13,548 bases of DNA, taken from NCBI GenBank assembly GCA_001784535.1, contig MFRJ01000023.1:2447-15994 (forward strand), given 5' to 3'. Position numbers and translations under genes: made by a program. The DNA is from Candidatus Melainabacteria bacterium GWA2_34_9 (GTDB lineage: Bacteria; Cyanobacteriota; Vampirovibrionia; Gastranaerophilales; UBA9971). This document shows positions 7,379 to 13,529 of this stretch, piece by piece (the first letter of the stretch is position 1; the number at the start of each line of letters is the position of its first letter). The notes beneath the pieces are model-generated. The model did no database searches. It had not been told where the DNA came from and saw only the letters and a list, made by a program, of their open reading frames with translations.

Positions 7379-8122
7379 TTAAAGAGCAGTCTGCTTTGAA
7401 TGAACCTGCTTGAGTAAATGAACAGCAGGAACATAATAACTGTTTAACTCAAGACACCTTTTAAGCATTTTTATGCATTCGGAATAAGCGCCGATAGCAT
7501 AATTATACTGCCCTAAATGATAAAAAGTTTCGGCATCCTGATCGACAATTTCAACGCTTTTAATTAAATATTTTTTAGCCAAATTTAAAAAACCAAAATT
7601 TAATAAGGCTCTTCCTATTAATTTATATGATTCCAGATTTACGGAAGCTAAAACTTTTTCATTTTTTATTATGTTTTCAGCATAACGAGTTTTGTTTGCA
7701 ATAATAAAATTGCCTATATCCATTTCAAGAAAATTTCTTATCTGCAAATACGTAGGGACATGAGGGTTAGGTCTTAAATTTATAAAATCCAGTAAGCATA
7801 TTCCCCATTGAGCAGCAGGAGAAGCAGAACAGCAGCTATACCACAATTTTTCTGCTTCATTTTGATTTCCTGACAAAAGCTCGCAAAAACCTGCTTGATA
7901 TCTTTCGCCGGCTTCTTTATAAACTTTCGCGGCTTTTTTATATTCTTGTTTTTCTTGAAAGGCAAGTGCAAGGGTACTTTTAGAAAGGTTGTAGTAAAAT
8001 TCAGAATCTTCTTTAAAGCTTTCAGCTGATTCTAAAAGCAAATTTATCGCAACATCAGGATTTTTATTAATCAAAAGTTCCTGCCTTGCTTTATTTATTA
8101 TATCTTTAGGTGAATTTAACAT
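7379..8122 (-). CDS. TPR-repeat protein, third gene of the fliW-csrA operon
   Basis: This 247-residue, probably cytoplasmic protein is built from tetratricopeptide-like helical pairs. Clear ones are SEFYYNLSKSTLALAFQEKQ (about 36-55) with YKKAAKVYKEAGERYQ following, and AETFYHLGQYNYAIGAYSEC (about 196-215) with the helix after it. The middle (about 80-170) is less regular. There is no signal peptide. The ATG at 8122 is 12 nt after the csrA stop and lacks a Shine-Dalgarno, suggesting translational coupling. TPR proteins hold protein complexes together, so a role in flagellar or CsrA-related regulation is plausible from position alone. The 3' end converges on the pilin gene, 17 nt apart. Confidence 0.75.
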   Translation of the reverse strand: MLNSPKDIINKARQELLINKNPDVAINLLLESAESFKEDSEFYYNLSKSTLALAFQEKQEYKKAAKVYKEAGERYQAGFCELLSGNQNEAEKLWYSCCSASPAAQWGICLLDFINLRPNPHVPTYLQIRNFLEMDIGNFIIANKTRYAENIIKNEKVLASVNLESYKLIGRALLNFGFLNLAKKYLIKSVEIVDQDAETFYHLGQYNYAIGAYSECIKMLKRCLELNSYYVPAVHLLKQVHSKQTAL

Positions 8123-8134
8123 ATTTTTTTGTTT

Positions 8135-8437
8135 TTATTTATCGGGTTTGTTTATTTTGGTGGAAATAGACTTTAGTTTGTTCAGATATTCTGAAGTAAA
8201 ATCTTTTCTGGAATCATCAATATTAATAGCATTATTAAATTCCGGCAGAGAAATTTCTTTAATAGATTCTTTATTTGCTTTTTTTATTTCTTCATAAATT
8301 TCTTCTCTAAAGATAGAAACATTTTTAGGTGCACTAATACCGATTTTTACATTGTCCCCGCGTGTTTCTAAAATAGTTACTTCTATATTATCGTTTATTA
8401 TTAATTTTTGACCTTTTTTTCTAGTTAAAACAAGCAT
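8135..8437 (-). CDS. csrA: Carbon storage regulator CsrA with C-terminal extension
   Basis: CsrA is a dimeric RNA-binding protein that blocks translation by binding GGA motifs near ribosome sites. The N-terminal 55 residues are classic: MLVLTRKKGQ (with L4, T5, R6 forming one RNA-binding face), IGISAPKNVSIFREEIYEEI (32-51) with the critical R44, and N55, at a position implicated in FliW binding in Bacillus subtilis CsrA (from memory). The protein has 100 residues, while most CsrA have about 60-75; residues 56-100 form a Lys/Ser/Asp-rich tail of unknown role. The start is supported by AGGGG about 9 nt upstream. It lies 55 nt after fliW and just before a TPR gene. Confidence 0.94.
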   Translation of the reverse strand: MLVLTRKKGQKLIINDNIEVTILETRGDNVKIGISAPKNVSIFREEIYEEIKKANKESIKEISLPEFNNAINIDDSRKDFTSEYLNKLKSISTKINKPDK

Positions 8438-8492
8438 TATATAAAACCCCTAAAAAAATAATTTTCTTAAATTATGTTTACAGCTGATATTT

Positions 8493-8960
8493 TTAGCTAA
8501 GAACATTCTCCGGTTTTTCCACTTTTGGTACAGGCTGATTGAATAATTTGTGTTTTGTAGAAAAACTTACGTTTGTTAAAACAAGCTGCATGCTTTTTTT
8601 ATTAACCATATTTACCACGAGAGGTCCTACAAGATTTACTGTAGCATTTTGAGGATTTCCCTGCGGAACACAGGTAATATTAAACGATAAAAGATCCTCG
8701 GCCTTTGTAAGTTCAAGTTTTTTTGCTTTTTCTTCAGAAATAACAAATTGGTATTCGATTCCAAAAAAAGCAGGGAATGTTACAGGAAAAGCAACATTTT
8801 GATCTTCTGCGGATTGAAGCCATTTAAAAGGTGAATCAGGTGTATGGTCAAGAAGAATAAATTTAGTTAATTGTTCATAACCTAAAATAGGTTCTACAAA
8901 ATTGAAAATTAACTCTTCATCAACTTCCACTTCGCCAAATCTGCTTGTGTTTATTTTCAT
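8493..8960 (-). CDS. fliW: Flagellar assembly factor FliW
   Basis: FliW binds CsrA (or flagellin) and so links flagellin translation to hook completion: free flagellin takes FliW away from CsrA, which then represses flagellin mRNA. The 155 residues show the family pattern: EPILGYEQLTKFILLD (about 23-38), PFKWLQSAED (44-53), a middle block with ITCVPQGNPQNATVNLVGPLVVN, and SMQLVLTN near 123-130. Length is normal with a slightly long Pro-rich tail. The start ATG at 8960 is preceded by a weak site; an ATGGA motif 11-15 nt upstream overlaps it and could be a CsrA target. It is the first gene of fliW-csrA-TPR, and implies that the organism, or its recent ancestor, was flagellated. Confidence 0.93.
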   Translation of the reverse strand: MKINTSRFGEVEVDEELIFNFVEPILGYEQLTKFILLDHTPDSPFKWLQSAEDQNVAFPVTFPAFFGIEYQFVISEEKAKKLELTKAEDLLSFNITCVPQGNPQNATVNLVGPLVVNMVNKKSMQLVLTNVSFSTKHKLFNQPVPKVEKPENVLS

Positions 8961-8970
8961 TTAAGCCAAT

Positions 8971-8975
8971 TCCAT
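8971..8975 (-). promoter_or_regulatory. Possible CsrA-binding motif in the fliW leader
   Basis: The minus strand reads ATGGA here, matching the ANGGA core bound by CsrA, 10 nt before the fliW ATG. CsrA could repress its own operon here. One short motif is weak evidence. Confidence 0.25.
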
Positions 8976-9024
8976 AAATCTGTTGTACTAAAAACCCTCT
9001 GAATTTATTAAACCATAATATGCT

Positions 9025-9064
9025 CAAAATGACCATCCGAGGTTTATATCATTTGGTCTTTTTG
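9025..9064 (+). other. Hairpin with U-rich 3' arm upstream of ycf23
   Basis: CAAAATGACC (9025-9034) and GGTCTTTTTG (9055-9064) pair at 9 of 10 positions across a 20-nt loop. It lies between the divergent fliW and ycf23 starts and before the ycf23 promoter, so it is outside the ycf23 transcript. It may be a decayed repeat copy or may stop transcription into ycf23. Confidence 0.4.
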
Positions 9065-9080
9065 AATGATTTTCAAAGCT

Positions 9081-9108
9081 TTGTAAAAGCATTTTTCAGT
9101 GGTATAAT
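9081..9108 (+). promoter_or_regulatory. Promoter of ycf23 with extended -10 box
   Basis: TTGTAA (9081-9086), 16-nt spacer, and TATAAT (9103-9108) preceded by TGG, giving a TGnTATAAT extended -10. It gives a leader of about 28 nt and is one of the best promoters in the window. Confidence 0.7.
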
Positions 9109-9128
9109 TAAAATTTAAAAGAGTATTT

Positions 9129-9134
9129 GGAGGA
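9129..9134 (+). promoter_or_regulatory. Strong ribosome binding site of ycf23
   Basis: GGAGGA lies 8 nt before the ATG at 9143. It is the strongest Shine-Dalgarno in the window and, with the extended -10 promoter, suggests high expression. Confidence 0.8.
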
Positions 9135-9142
9135 AAATTTCA

Positions 9143-9901
9143 ATGAATAAAAGAGAACAATTAAGAAACGTTATTTCACAAAAAAGATTTGTTAAAGTTA
9201 TCGCAGGTATTGATAATTTTGATGCAGAAAAAGTTAGAAATGTTGTTTTAGCTGCTGAAAAAGGCGGAGCAAGTGCTGTTGATGTTTCAGCAAGTGAAGA
9301 TATCATCAGAATGACTAAAGAAACAACAACTCTTCCTGTTTTTGTTTCTTCAATTATACCTGAAGAGCTTGCAATGGCAGCTGAGTTTGGTGCTGATGCT
9401 CTTGAAATAGGTAATTTCGACGCTCTTTATAAAAACGGTTTGAGAATTACAACAGAAGAAGTTCTTGAAATAACTCAAAAAACAATGAGATTAGCGGGAA
9501 ATGATATTTTCTTAAGTGTTACAGTTCCAGGTCATCTTGAAATAAATGATCAAATTAAACTTGCTCAAAAATTGGAAGAAATGGGCGTTGATTTAATTCA
9601 GGCAGAAGGTGCTGCTACTGTTGAAACACAAGCAGACGGAGCAAGAGGACTTATTCAAAAAGCTCATGTTTCAATTGCAAACACAGTTGAGCTTGTTAGA
9701 AATATAAATATTCCTGTTATGACAGCCAGCGGTATTACATCTACTACTGCTCCAATGGCTTTTGCCGCAGGTGCAAGTGCAATAGGAATCGGTTCATGTG
9801 TTAATAAATGCAGTTCAGCTATTGAAATGACAGCAGTTGTTATGTCGGTTGTAAGCGCTGTTACCAATAATTCTTCTGTTAATGAAAAAACATTCGCATA
9901 A
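9143..9901 (+). CDS. ycf23: Ycf23/DUF561 family TIM-barrel-like protein
   Basis: The 252 residues match the DUF561 (Ycf23) pattern: KVIAGIDNFDAEKVRNVVLAAEKGGASAVDVSA at the N terminus, FGADALEIGNFD in the middle, and a C-terminal MTASGITSTTAPMAFAAGASAIGIGSCV phosphate-binding-like loop, all consistent with a (beta/alpha)8 barrel. The family occurs in cyanobacteria and in plastid genomes of some algae; its reaction is not established. An enzyme acting on a phosphorylated substrate is possible but is inference. The protein is soluble, without signal or membrane segments. The G+C-richer, regular codons, a strong Shine-Dalgarno, an extended -10 promoter and a long terminator hairpin suggest a monocistronic, well-expressed gene. 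It is divergent from fliW. Confidence 0.88.
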   Translation: MNKREQLRNVISQKRFVKVIAGIDNFDAEKVRNVVLAAEKGGASAVDVSASEDIIRMTKETTTLPVFVSSIIPEELAMAAEFGADALEIGNFDALYKNGLRITTEEVLEITQKTMRLAGNDIFLSVTVPGHLEINDQIKLAQKLEEMGVDLIQAEGAATVETQADGARGLIQKAHVSIANTVELVRNINIPVMTASGITSTTAPMAFAAGASAIGIGSCVNKCSSAIEMTAVVMSVVSAVTNNSSVNEKTFA

Positions 9902-9927
9902 AATTAAAAATCAAAATTCTTAATTTC

Positions 9928-9977
9928 AAAAAGTAAAAAAAGAAAAGAGGCTAGCTTCTTTTCTTTTTTTACTTTTT
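9928..9977 (+). terminator. Long perfect terminator hairpin after ycf23
   Basis: A 21-bp perfect inverted repeat (9928-9948 with 9957-9977) is extended by a G-U and a G-C pair to leave a CTAG loop. The 3' arm is T-rich and ends in TTTTT. It begins 26 nt after the ycf23 stop. Because the stem is A-rich on one arm and T-rich on the other, it could work in both directions. Confidence 0.85.
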
Positions 9978-9997
9978 CTCTAAGATATCTCCTGTTT

Positions 9998-10147
9998 ATG
10001 AAAAAAGGCAAAAATAAATGCGACAAAAGTGCCGCATCAGTCAAGAAAGGAATGGTTAGACTATTAACGTTTTTGATTATTACACAGTCTCATGTAATAT
10101 GGCAAAATGTTCACTTTTTCTTAATATTTCTTAACAATGTTTCCTAA
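9998..10147 (+). CDS. Possible 49-residue small protein, unknown
   Basis: An ATG at 9998 opens 49 codons to a TAA at 10145. The predicted product has a Lys-rich start (MKKGKNKCDK) and a hydrophobic second half (VRLLTFLIIT, then FFLIFLNN) that could insert in a membrane. No Shine-Dalgarno is visible and a hairpin (10018-10037) lies inside it, so coding is doubtful. An alternative is an RNA on the other strand. Confidence 0.2.
   Translation: MKKGKNKCDKSAASVKKGMVRLLTFLIITQSHVIWQNVHFFLIFLNNVS
10018..10037 (-). other. Terminator-like hairpin on the minus strand between ycf23 and recJ
   Basis: ATGCGACA (10018-10025) pairs with TGCCGCAT (10030-10037) at 7 of 8 positions around an AAAG loop. Read on the minus strand it is followed by TTTATTTTTG, as in an intrinsic terminator, but no minus-strand gene ends here. 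It could end a small RNA starting near 10140-10200, or bound the ycf23 side. Confidence 0.35.
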
Positions 10148-10194
10148 AGTAAAGACAGTGATTGTTTTTGTTTATTAAAAATTTCAGGTGTGAC

Positions 10195-10200
10195 TATAAT
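10195..10200 (+). promoter_or_regulatory. -10 box of the recJ promoter
   Basis: A perfect TATAAT lies 42 nt before the recJ TTG. The -35 region at 17 nt (TTATTA) is poor. Transcription would start about 10206-10208, at the ATG of the mini-ORF that overlaps the recJ start. Confidence 0.55.
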
Positions 10201-10206
10201 AGAACT

Positions 10207-10245
10207 ATGAATAAAATAGAAGTTAGCTTTGGTATAAAGAATTGA
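10207..10245 (+). CDS. 12-codon leader ORF overlapping the recJ start
   Basis: ATG at 10207 encodes MNKIEVSFGIKN and ends in TGA at 10243-10245, which overlaps the recJ TTG (10242-10244) in the sequence TTGA. It starts almost at the predicted transcription start, so it would be leaderless. It may feed ribosomes to the weak recJ TTG. No other evidence supports it. Confidence 0.25.
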   Translation: MNKIEVSFGIKN

Positions 10246-12755
10246 AAAACAGTTATAAATGGATTTATTCTCAAAATAATATAAGTGATGAATTATTTGT
10301 CGAGATAAAAAAAGCAGCAGGCTCGGAAATAATAGCAAAACTGTTGATTAACAGGGGAATAGTTAATCCAAAAGAAGCTGAAAATTTTCTTGATTTAGAG
10401 AACGCAGAGATTTCTTCGCCTTATGTTTTTCCTGATATGGAAAAAGCCGTAAAAAGAATTAATAAAGCAATACAGGACAATGAACATATAGTTGTTTTTG
10501 GTGATTTTGACGCGGATGGTGTTACAAGTACTTCTCTTTTATATAAAACATTAAAACTTTTAGAAGCTAATACAAGTTTTTATCTGCCGGACAGAATTGA
10601 AGAAGGGCATGGCTTAAACAGAGCTAATGTCTGTAAGCTTATAAGCAGCAGAAAAGCAAAATTAATTATTACGGTAGATTGCGGAATTAGTAATGTAAAC
10701 GAGATTAAACTTGCAAACAGCCTCGGAACAGATGTAATAATAACTGATCACCATGAGCCGCAGGAAGAAATCCCGCCTGCTTATGCGATTATCGACCCCA
10801 AATACATGGAAGAAAATGAGTCGAATAAAAACTTAAAACATCTGGCAGGTGTCGGGGTTGCTTATAAATTAGCTGTTGCTCTTCTTGAATCCAACAATAA
10901 AGAGCACCTTCATGATGAAATTTTTTATTTTGTAGCCGTCGGAACGGTTGGAGATGTTGTTCCTCTTTTAGGAGAAAACAGGGCTTTTGTTCATCAGGGA
11001 ATGAATTTAATTTCTCAAAAAAGACCGCCGGGTATAGGAAAAATTCTTGAAATAGGCGGGTATAAACCAAAACAAAAAATTTCCGCAATGACTATAGCTT
11101 TTGGAATTGTTCCAAAAATTAATGCTGTAGGTCGATTAGGCGATGCTTCTCCCATGGTTGAGTTTTTATTAGAGGAAGATGAAGAAAAATTAAGTGCATA
11201 TGCAGATGAATTAAATGCAAATAATAAAAAAAGACAGGAAATGTGCGAAGAAACTTTCTTGCAGGCTGAGAAAAAAATTAAAGAAGAGATAGACCTTGAA
11301 AAAAGTAAAGCTATAATTCTTGCTGATAAAGACTGGCATCCCGGGATTATTGGAATAGTAGCTTCAAAATTTGTTGAAAAATATTATAGACCTGCTTTTT
11401 TAGTTTCGATAAGTGAAGAAAAACAGGAGGCGAGAGGCTCTGCAAGAAGCGTTGGTTGTTTAAACCTGTTTGAAACACTTTCGGAATTTGCCGAGTTGTT
11501 TATTCAGTTTGGAGGGCATGCCCTTGCTGCAGGTTTTTCTTTTGACTTAAATAAAGTGACCTTTCAACAATTCAGGGAAAAACTGGATGCTTCAATAAAT
11601 AAAAATTTGAACACAGAATCATTAAAGCCGGAATTAAAAATAGATGTTGAAATTCAGCCGCAGGATTTAACAGAAAGCTTTATAAAGGAAATTGAACGAT
11701 TAGAGCCTTTTGGTGAAGGCAATCCCAATCCTATTTTTAGCATGTCAAATCTTACTTTGATGCAAAAAAAGACAATGGGCGCTAAAAAAAATCACCTTAA
11801 GCTTTTTCTTACTGACGAGAAAGGTTCAATACTTGAAGCTGTTTGGTGGAAAAAAGAAAGTATTCATATAGAAGAAGGTGAAAAAGTTAATATTGCTTTT
11901 ACGCCTGCAATAAATTCTTATATGGATAAAACGACTATTCAGCTTATTATAAAAGACTTGAAACTGGCTTCTGATAAAGAACCGGAATACGAAGAAGAAG
12001 AAATTGAAGAAGAATTTTTTGAATCGGAATTTGAAGCAATTGCTGAAATCATTGAAGAAATAGAAGATGAATCTGCTTCTTCGGGCAATAGCCCTCAGAA
12101 TGACAAGGGCATAAAATGGGTTGATCAAAGAAATGCAACAGGATTAAAACGAGATTTTATAAATTATATAAAGTCTTTAAAGAATAATATTTCAATTTTT
12201 GCTGAAACAGCACGTTCTTTAAATATTTTTGAGCAGGATTCAATTTTAAAAGAGCTTACCGCAAGCAGGACAGATATTAAAAAATCAGATTATCTTGTTA
12301 TTATGGATTTGCCGTCTGATGAAAAAACTTTTTTCAGTATTTTAAGTAAGACACAGGCTAAAGAAATTTATTTAATAGGGTTAAAACCCGAAATTGATCC
12401 CGTTGAAACAATTAAAAAATTTTCCGGCATGCTTAAATATGCTTTTAATAATAAAGAAGGCGTTATAAATATTGAGCAGGCAGCATCTTATTTTTCAATT
12501 TCATCAGAATCTATTCTGGCATGTGCCGAATTGCTTGATTGTTCTGATGTTATAGATGTTCTGGAAATTAACGAAAATTCAATTAAATTTAATTTTGCAG
12601 GAAGTGCGGAATTGAATGCAATTCTTGAACAGCCTGAATATCAAACGTTTATTGATTCTCTGGAAGAATCAGAAAGATTCAGACAAAAATTATCTGTTAT
12701 TGGAATTGAAAAAATTCAGGAAAAGTTAAGTCAGCTTTGTTTTGAAACAGTATAA
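10242..12755 (+). CDS. recJ: Single-strand-specific 5'-3' exonuclease RecJ, long form
   Basis: RecJ degrades single-stranded DNA from the 5' end in recombination, mismatch and base-excision repair. The 837 residues carry all DHH motifs: DFDADG (88-93), VDCGIS (145-150), TDHHE (168-172) and VGDVVPL (236-242), then DHHA1 with GGHALAAGFS (424-433) and an OB-fold about 465-575. An acidic linker (579-610, mostly Glu) leads to a C-terminal domain (about 625-837) found in long RecJ of Firmicutes and cyanobacteria rather than the 577-residue E. coli form. Residues 613-623 are encoded by a palindromic repeat copy. Only TTG at 10242 is available, as an in-frame stop lies just upstream and the N terminus aligns with other RecJ. 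The Shine-Dalgarno is weak and a mini-ORF overlaps the start. Confidence 0.95.
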   Translation: MKNSYKWIYSQNNISDELFVEIKKAAGSEIIAKLLINRGIVNPKEAENFLDLENAEISSPYVFPDMEKAVKRINKAIQDNEHIVVFGDFDADGVTSTSLLYKTLKLLEANTSFYLPDRIEEGHGLNRANVCKLISSRKAKLIITVDCGISNVNEIKLANSLGTDVIITDHHEPQEEIPPAYAIIDPKYMEENESNKNLKHLAGVGVAYKLAVALLESNNKEHLHDEIFYFVAVGTVGDVVPLLGENRAFVHQGMNLISQKRPPGIGKILEIGGYKPKQKISAMTIAFGIVPKINAVGRLGDASPMVEFLLEEDEEKLSAYADELNANNKKRQEMCEETFLQAEKKIKEEIDLEKSKAIILADKDWHPGIIGIVASKFVEKYYRPAFLVSISEEKQEARGSARSVGCLNLFETLSEFAELFIQFGGHALAAGFSFDLNKVTFQQFREKLDASINKNLNTESLKPELKIDVEIQPQDLTESFIKEIERLEPFGEGNPNPIFSMSNLTLMQKKTMGAKKNHLKLFLTDEKGSILEAVWWKKESIHIEEGEKVNIAFTPAINSYMDKTTIQLIIKDLKLASDKEPEYEEEEIEEEFFESEFEAIAEIIEEIEDESASSGNSPQNDKGIKWVDQRNATGLKRDFINYIKSLKNNISIFAETARSLNIFEQDSILKELTASRTDIKKSDYLVIMDLPSDEKTFFSILSKTQAKEIYLIGLKPEIDPVETIKKFSGMLKYAFNNKEGVINIEQAASYFSISSESILACAELLDCSDVIDVLEINENSIKFNFAGSAELNAILEQPEYQTFIDSLEESERFRQKLSVIGIEKIQEKLSQLCFETV
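12077..12105 (+). repeat. In-frame palindromic repeat inside recJ
   Basis: The core TTCT-TC-GGGC-AATA-GCCC-TC-AGAA is a near-perfect palindrome: two 4-bp stems with a TC/TC internal loop and an AATA loop. It matches the intergenic copy at 2606-2634 (minus) at 25 of 29 positions. It is read in frame as part of SASSGNSPQND, between the acidic linker and the C-terminal domain of RecJ. The insertion neither stops nor shifts the frame. Confidence 0.75.
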
Positions 12756-12761
12756 AAATTT

Positions 12762-13019
12762 TTAAACGATTTGATTTGGAGAAATTCTTATAAAAAGAGA
12801 TTCAAGGTTTTTTAATTTTTTACTTGTTTTGTGAATATTTCTTTCGCTTTCATTTAAAGAAAAAAGTAAAGTTTGTTTTTCTTGGGTTGATAATTCTTCT
12901 GCTGAAGTTTTAAAAAGATTGTAATATTTTTTAAGCCATTCGCTTCTTTCAGAAAGTGTTCGGTCAATTGCTCCGCCAACTATTTTTGGTGTAGCAGGAA
13001 TTTTATCGGTTGTTTGCAT
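12762..13019 (-). CDS. Small hypothetical helical protein
   Basis: I do not recognise this 85-residue protein. The N-terminal 20 residues are Pro/Thr/Gly-rich (ATPKIVGGAIDRT), and the rest (about 22-75) is charged and helical (SERSEWLKKYYNLFKTSAEE), possibly coiled coil or a small helical bundle. No signal peptide or membrane segment is seen. The ATG at 13019 is preceded by AAAGGGAAAAA, a reasonable Shine-Dalgarno at about 6 nt, and the composition fits its neighbours, which supports a real gene. It converges on recJ with a 6-nt gap, so no room remains for a separate terminator. Its 5' side opens into an AT-rich non-coding region. It might be a regulatory or structural small protein; no function is assigned. 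Confidence 0.6.
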   Translation of the reverse strand: MQTTDKIPATPKIVGGAIDRTLSERSEWLKKYYNLFKTSAEELSTQEKQTLLFSLNESERNIHKTSKKLKNLESLFIRISPNQIV

Positions 13020-13288
13020 TTTTTTCCCTTTTTTATAACTTATTTAACGATATAGTTTTTTAAAGCTTCTCAAGAAAAAAAATTGCTATTTGAATTTATA
13101 AAAGTTTTATAAAAAAATAAAAATTCCTAGTAGTGGTTAATTTTGTTGAGTAAATTATGCTTAATGTTTTTTAACAATTTTTTTGAAGGGGGAACAAAAA
13201 ATTAAAAAAATAGTCGTAAAAATTTGGTGACAAAAAACCTGAAAAACATGTTTAAGCATGAATTTCACATGTTTTAACATTAAAAAAG

Positions 13289-13392
13289 AGGAATTTAAAA
13301 AATTTTTTAGGAAATTAAAATCCTGAAACCCTTGCAAATAAAAGAAATGCAAAAAACCTTGTATTAAAAATCAAAAAATTTTTTAAATTCCT
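13289..13392. repeat. 20-bp perfect inverted repeat enclosing a structured 64-nt segment
   Basis: AGGAATTTAAAAAATTTTTT (13289-13308) is the exact reverse complement of 13373-13392. The 64 nt between include AGGA/TCCT (13309-13324) and TTGCA/TGCAA (13332-13352) small stems. No coding frame lies within. It could be a small non-autonomous element, a structured RNA or a cruciform-prone site. Confidence 0.65.
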
Positions 13393-13497
13393 TTAAAAAA
13401 ACAGTTGTCAGCAATTTTTGTTTGGGTTAAATTAAATAAGCTCACAAAAAAAAGAGCATTCTCAATAAAAGTCGAGGCAGGAATAATAAGAAACCAC

Positions 13498-13529
13498 TTG
13501 ACTCTAAAAATCGGTGGTGTTAATATACT
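13498..13529 (+). promoter_or_regulatory. Promoter pointing out of the right edge
   Basis: TTGACT (13498-13503; 5/6 to consensus) is followed after 17 nt by TAATAT (13521-13526), which overlaps TATACT (13524-13529). An ACCAC/GGTGGT-type inverted repeat (13493-13497 with 13515-13519) straddles the -35 box. It likely drives a gene or RNA starting beyond the window. Confidence 0.5.

Noticed and set aside
11826..12128. 100-codon minus-strand frame inside recJ
   Set aside because: It is a Phe/Arg-rich antisense shadow of the acidic linker and OB-fold region of recJ.
13161..13352. 63-codon minus-strand frame in the AT-rich region
   Set aside because: It is Phe/Lys/Leu-rich low-complexity translation overlapping inverted repeats, with no ribosome site.
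13440..13457. GCTC/GAGC hairpin with an A-rich loop
   Set aside because: A 4-bp stem with a 10-nt loop in AT-rich DNA is expected by chance and has no terminator tail.
13040..13480. AT-rich palindromic region as a replication origin
   Set aside because: No DnaA-box cluster and no dnaA/dnaN/gidA-type neighbour is seen; AT content and palindromes alone are not enough.
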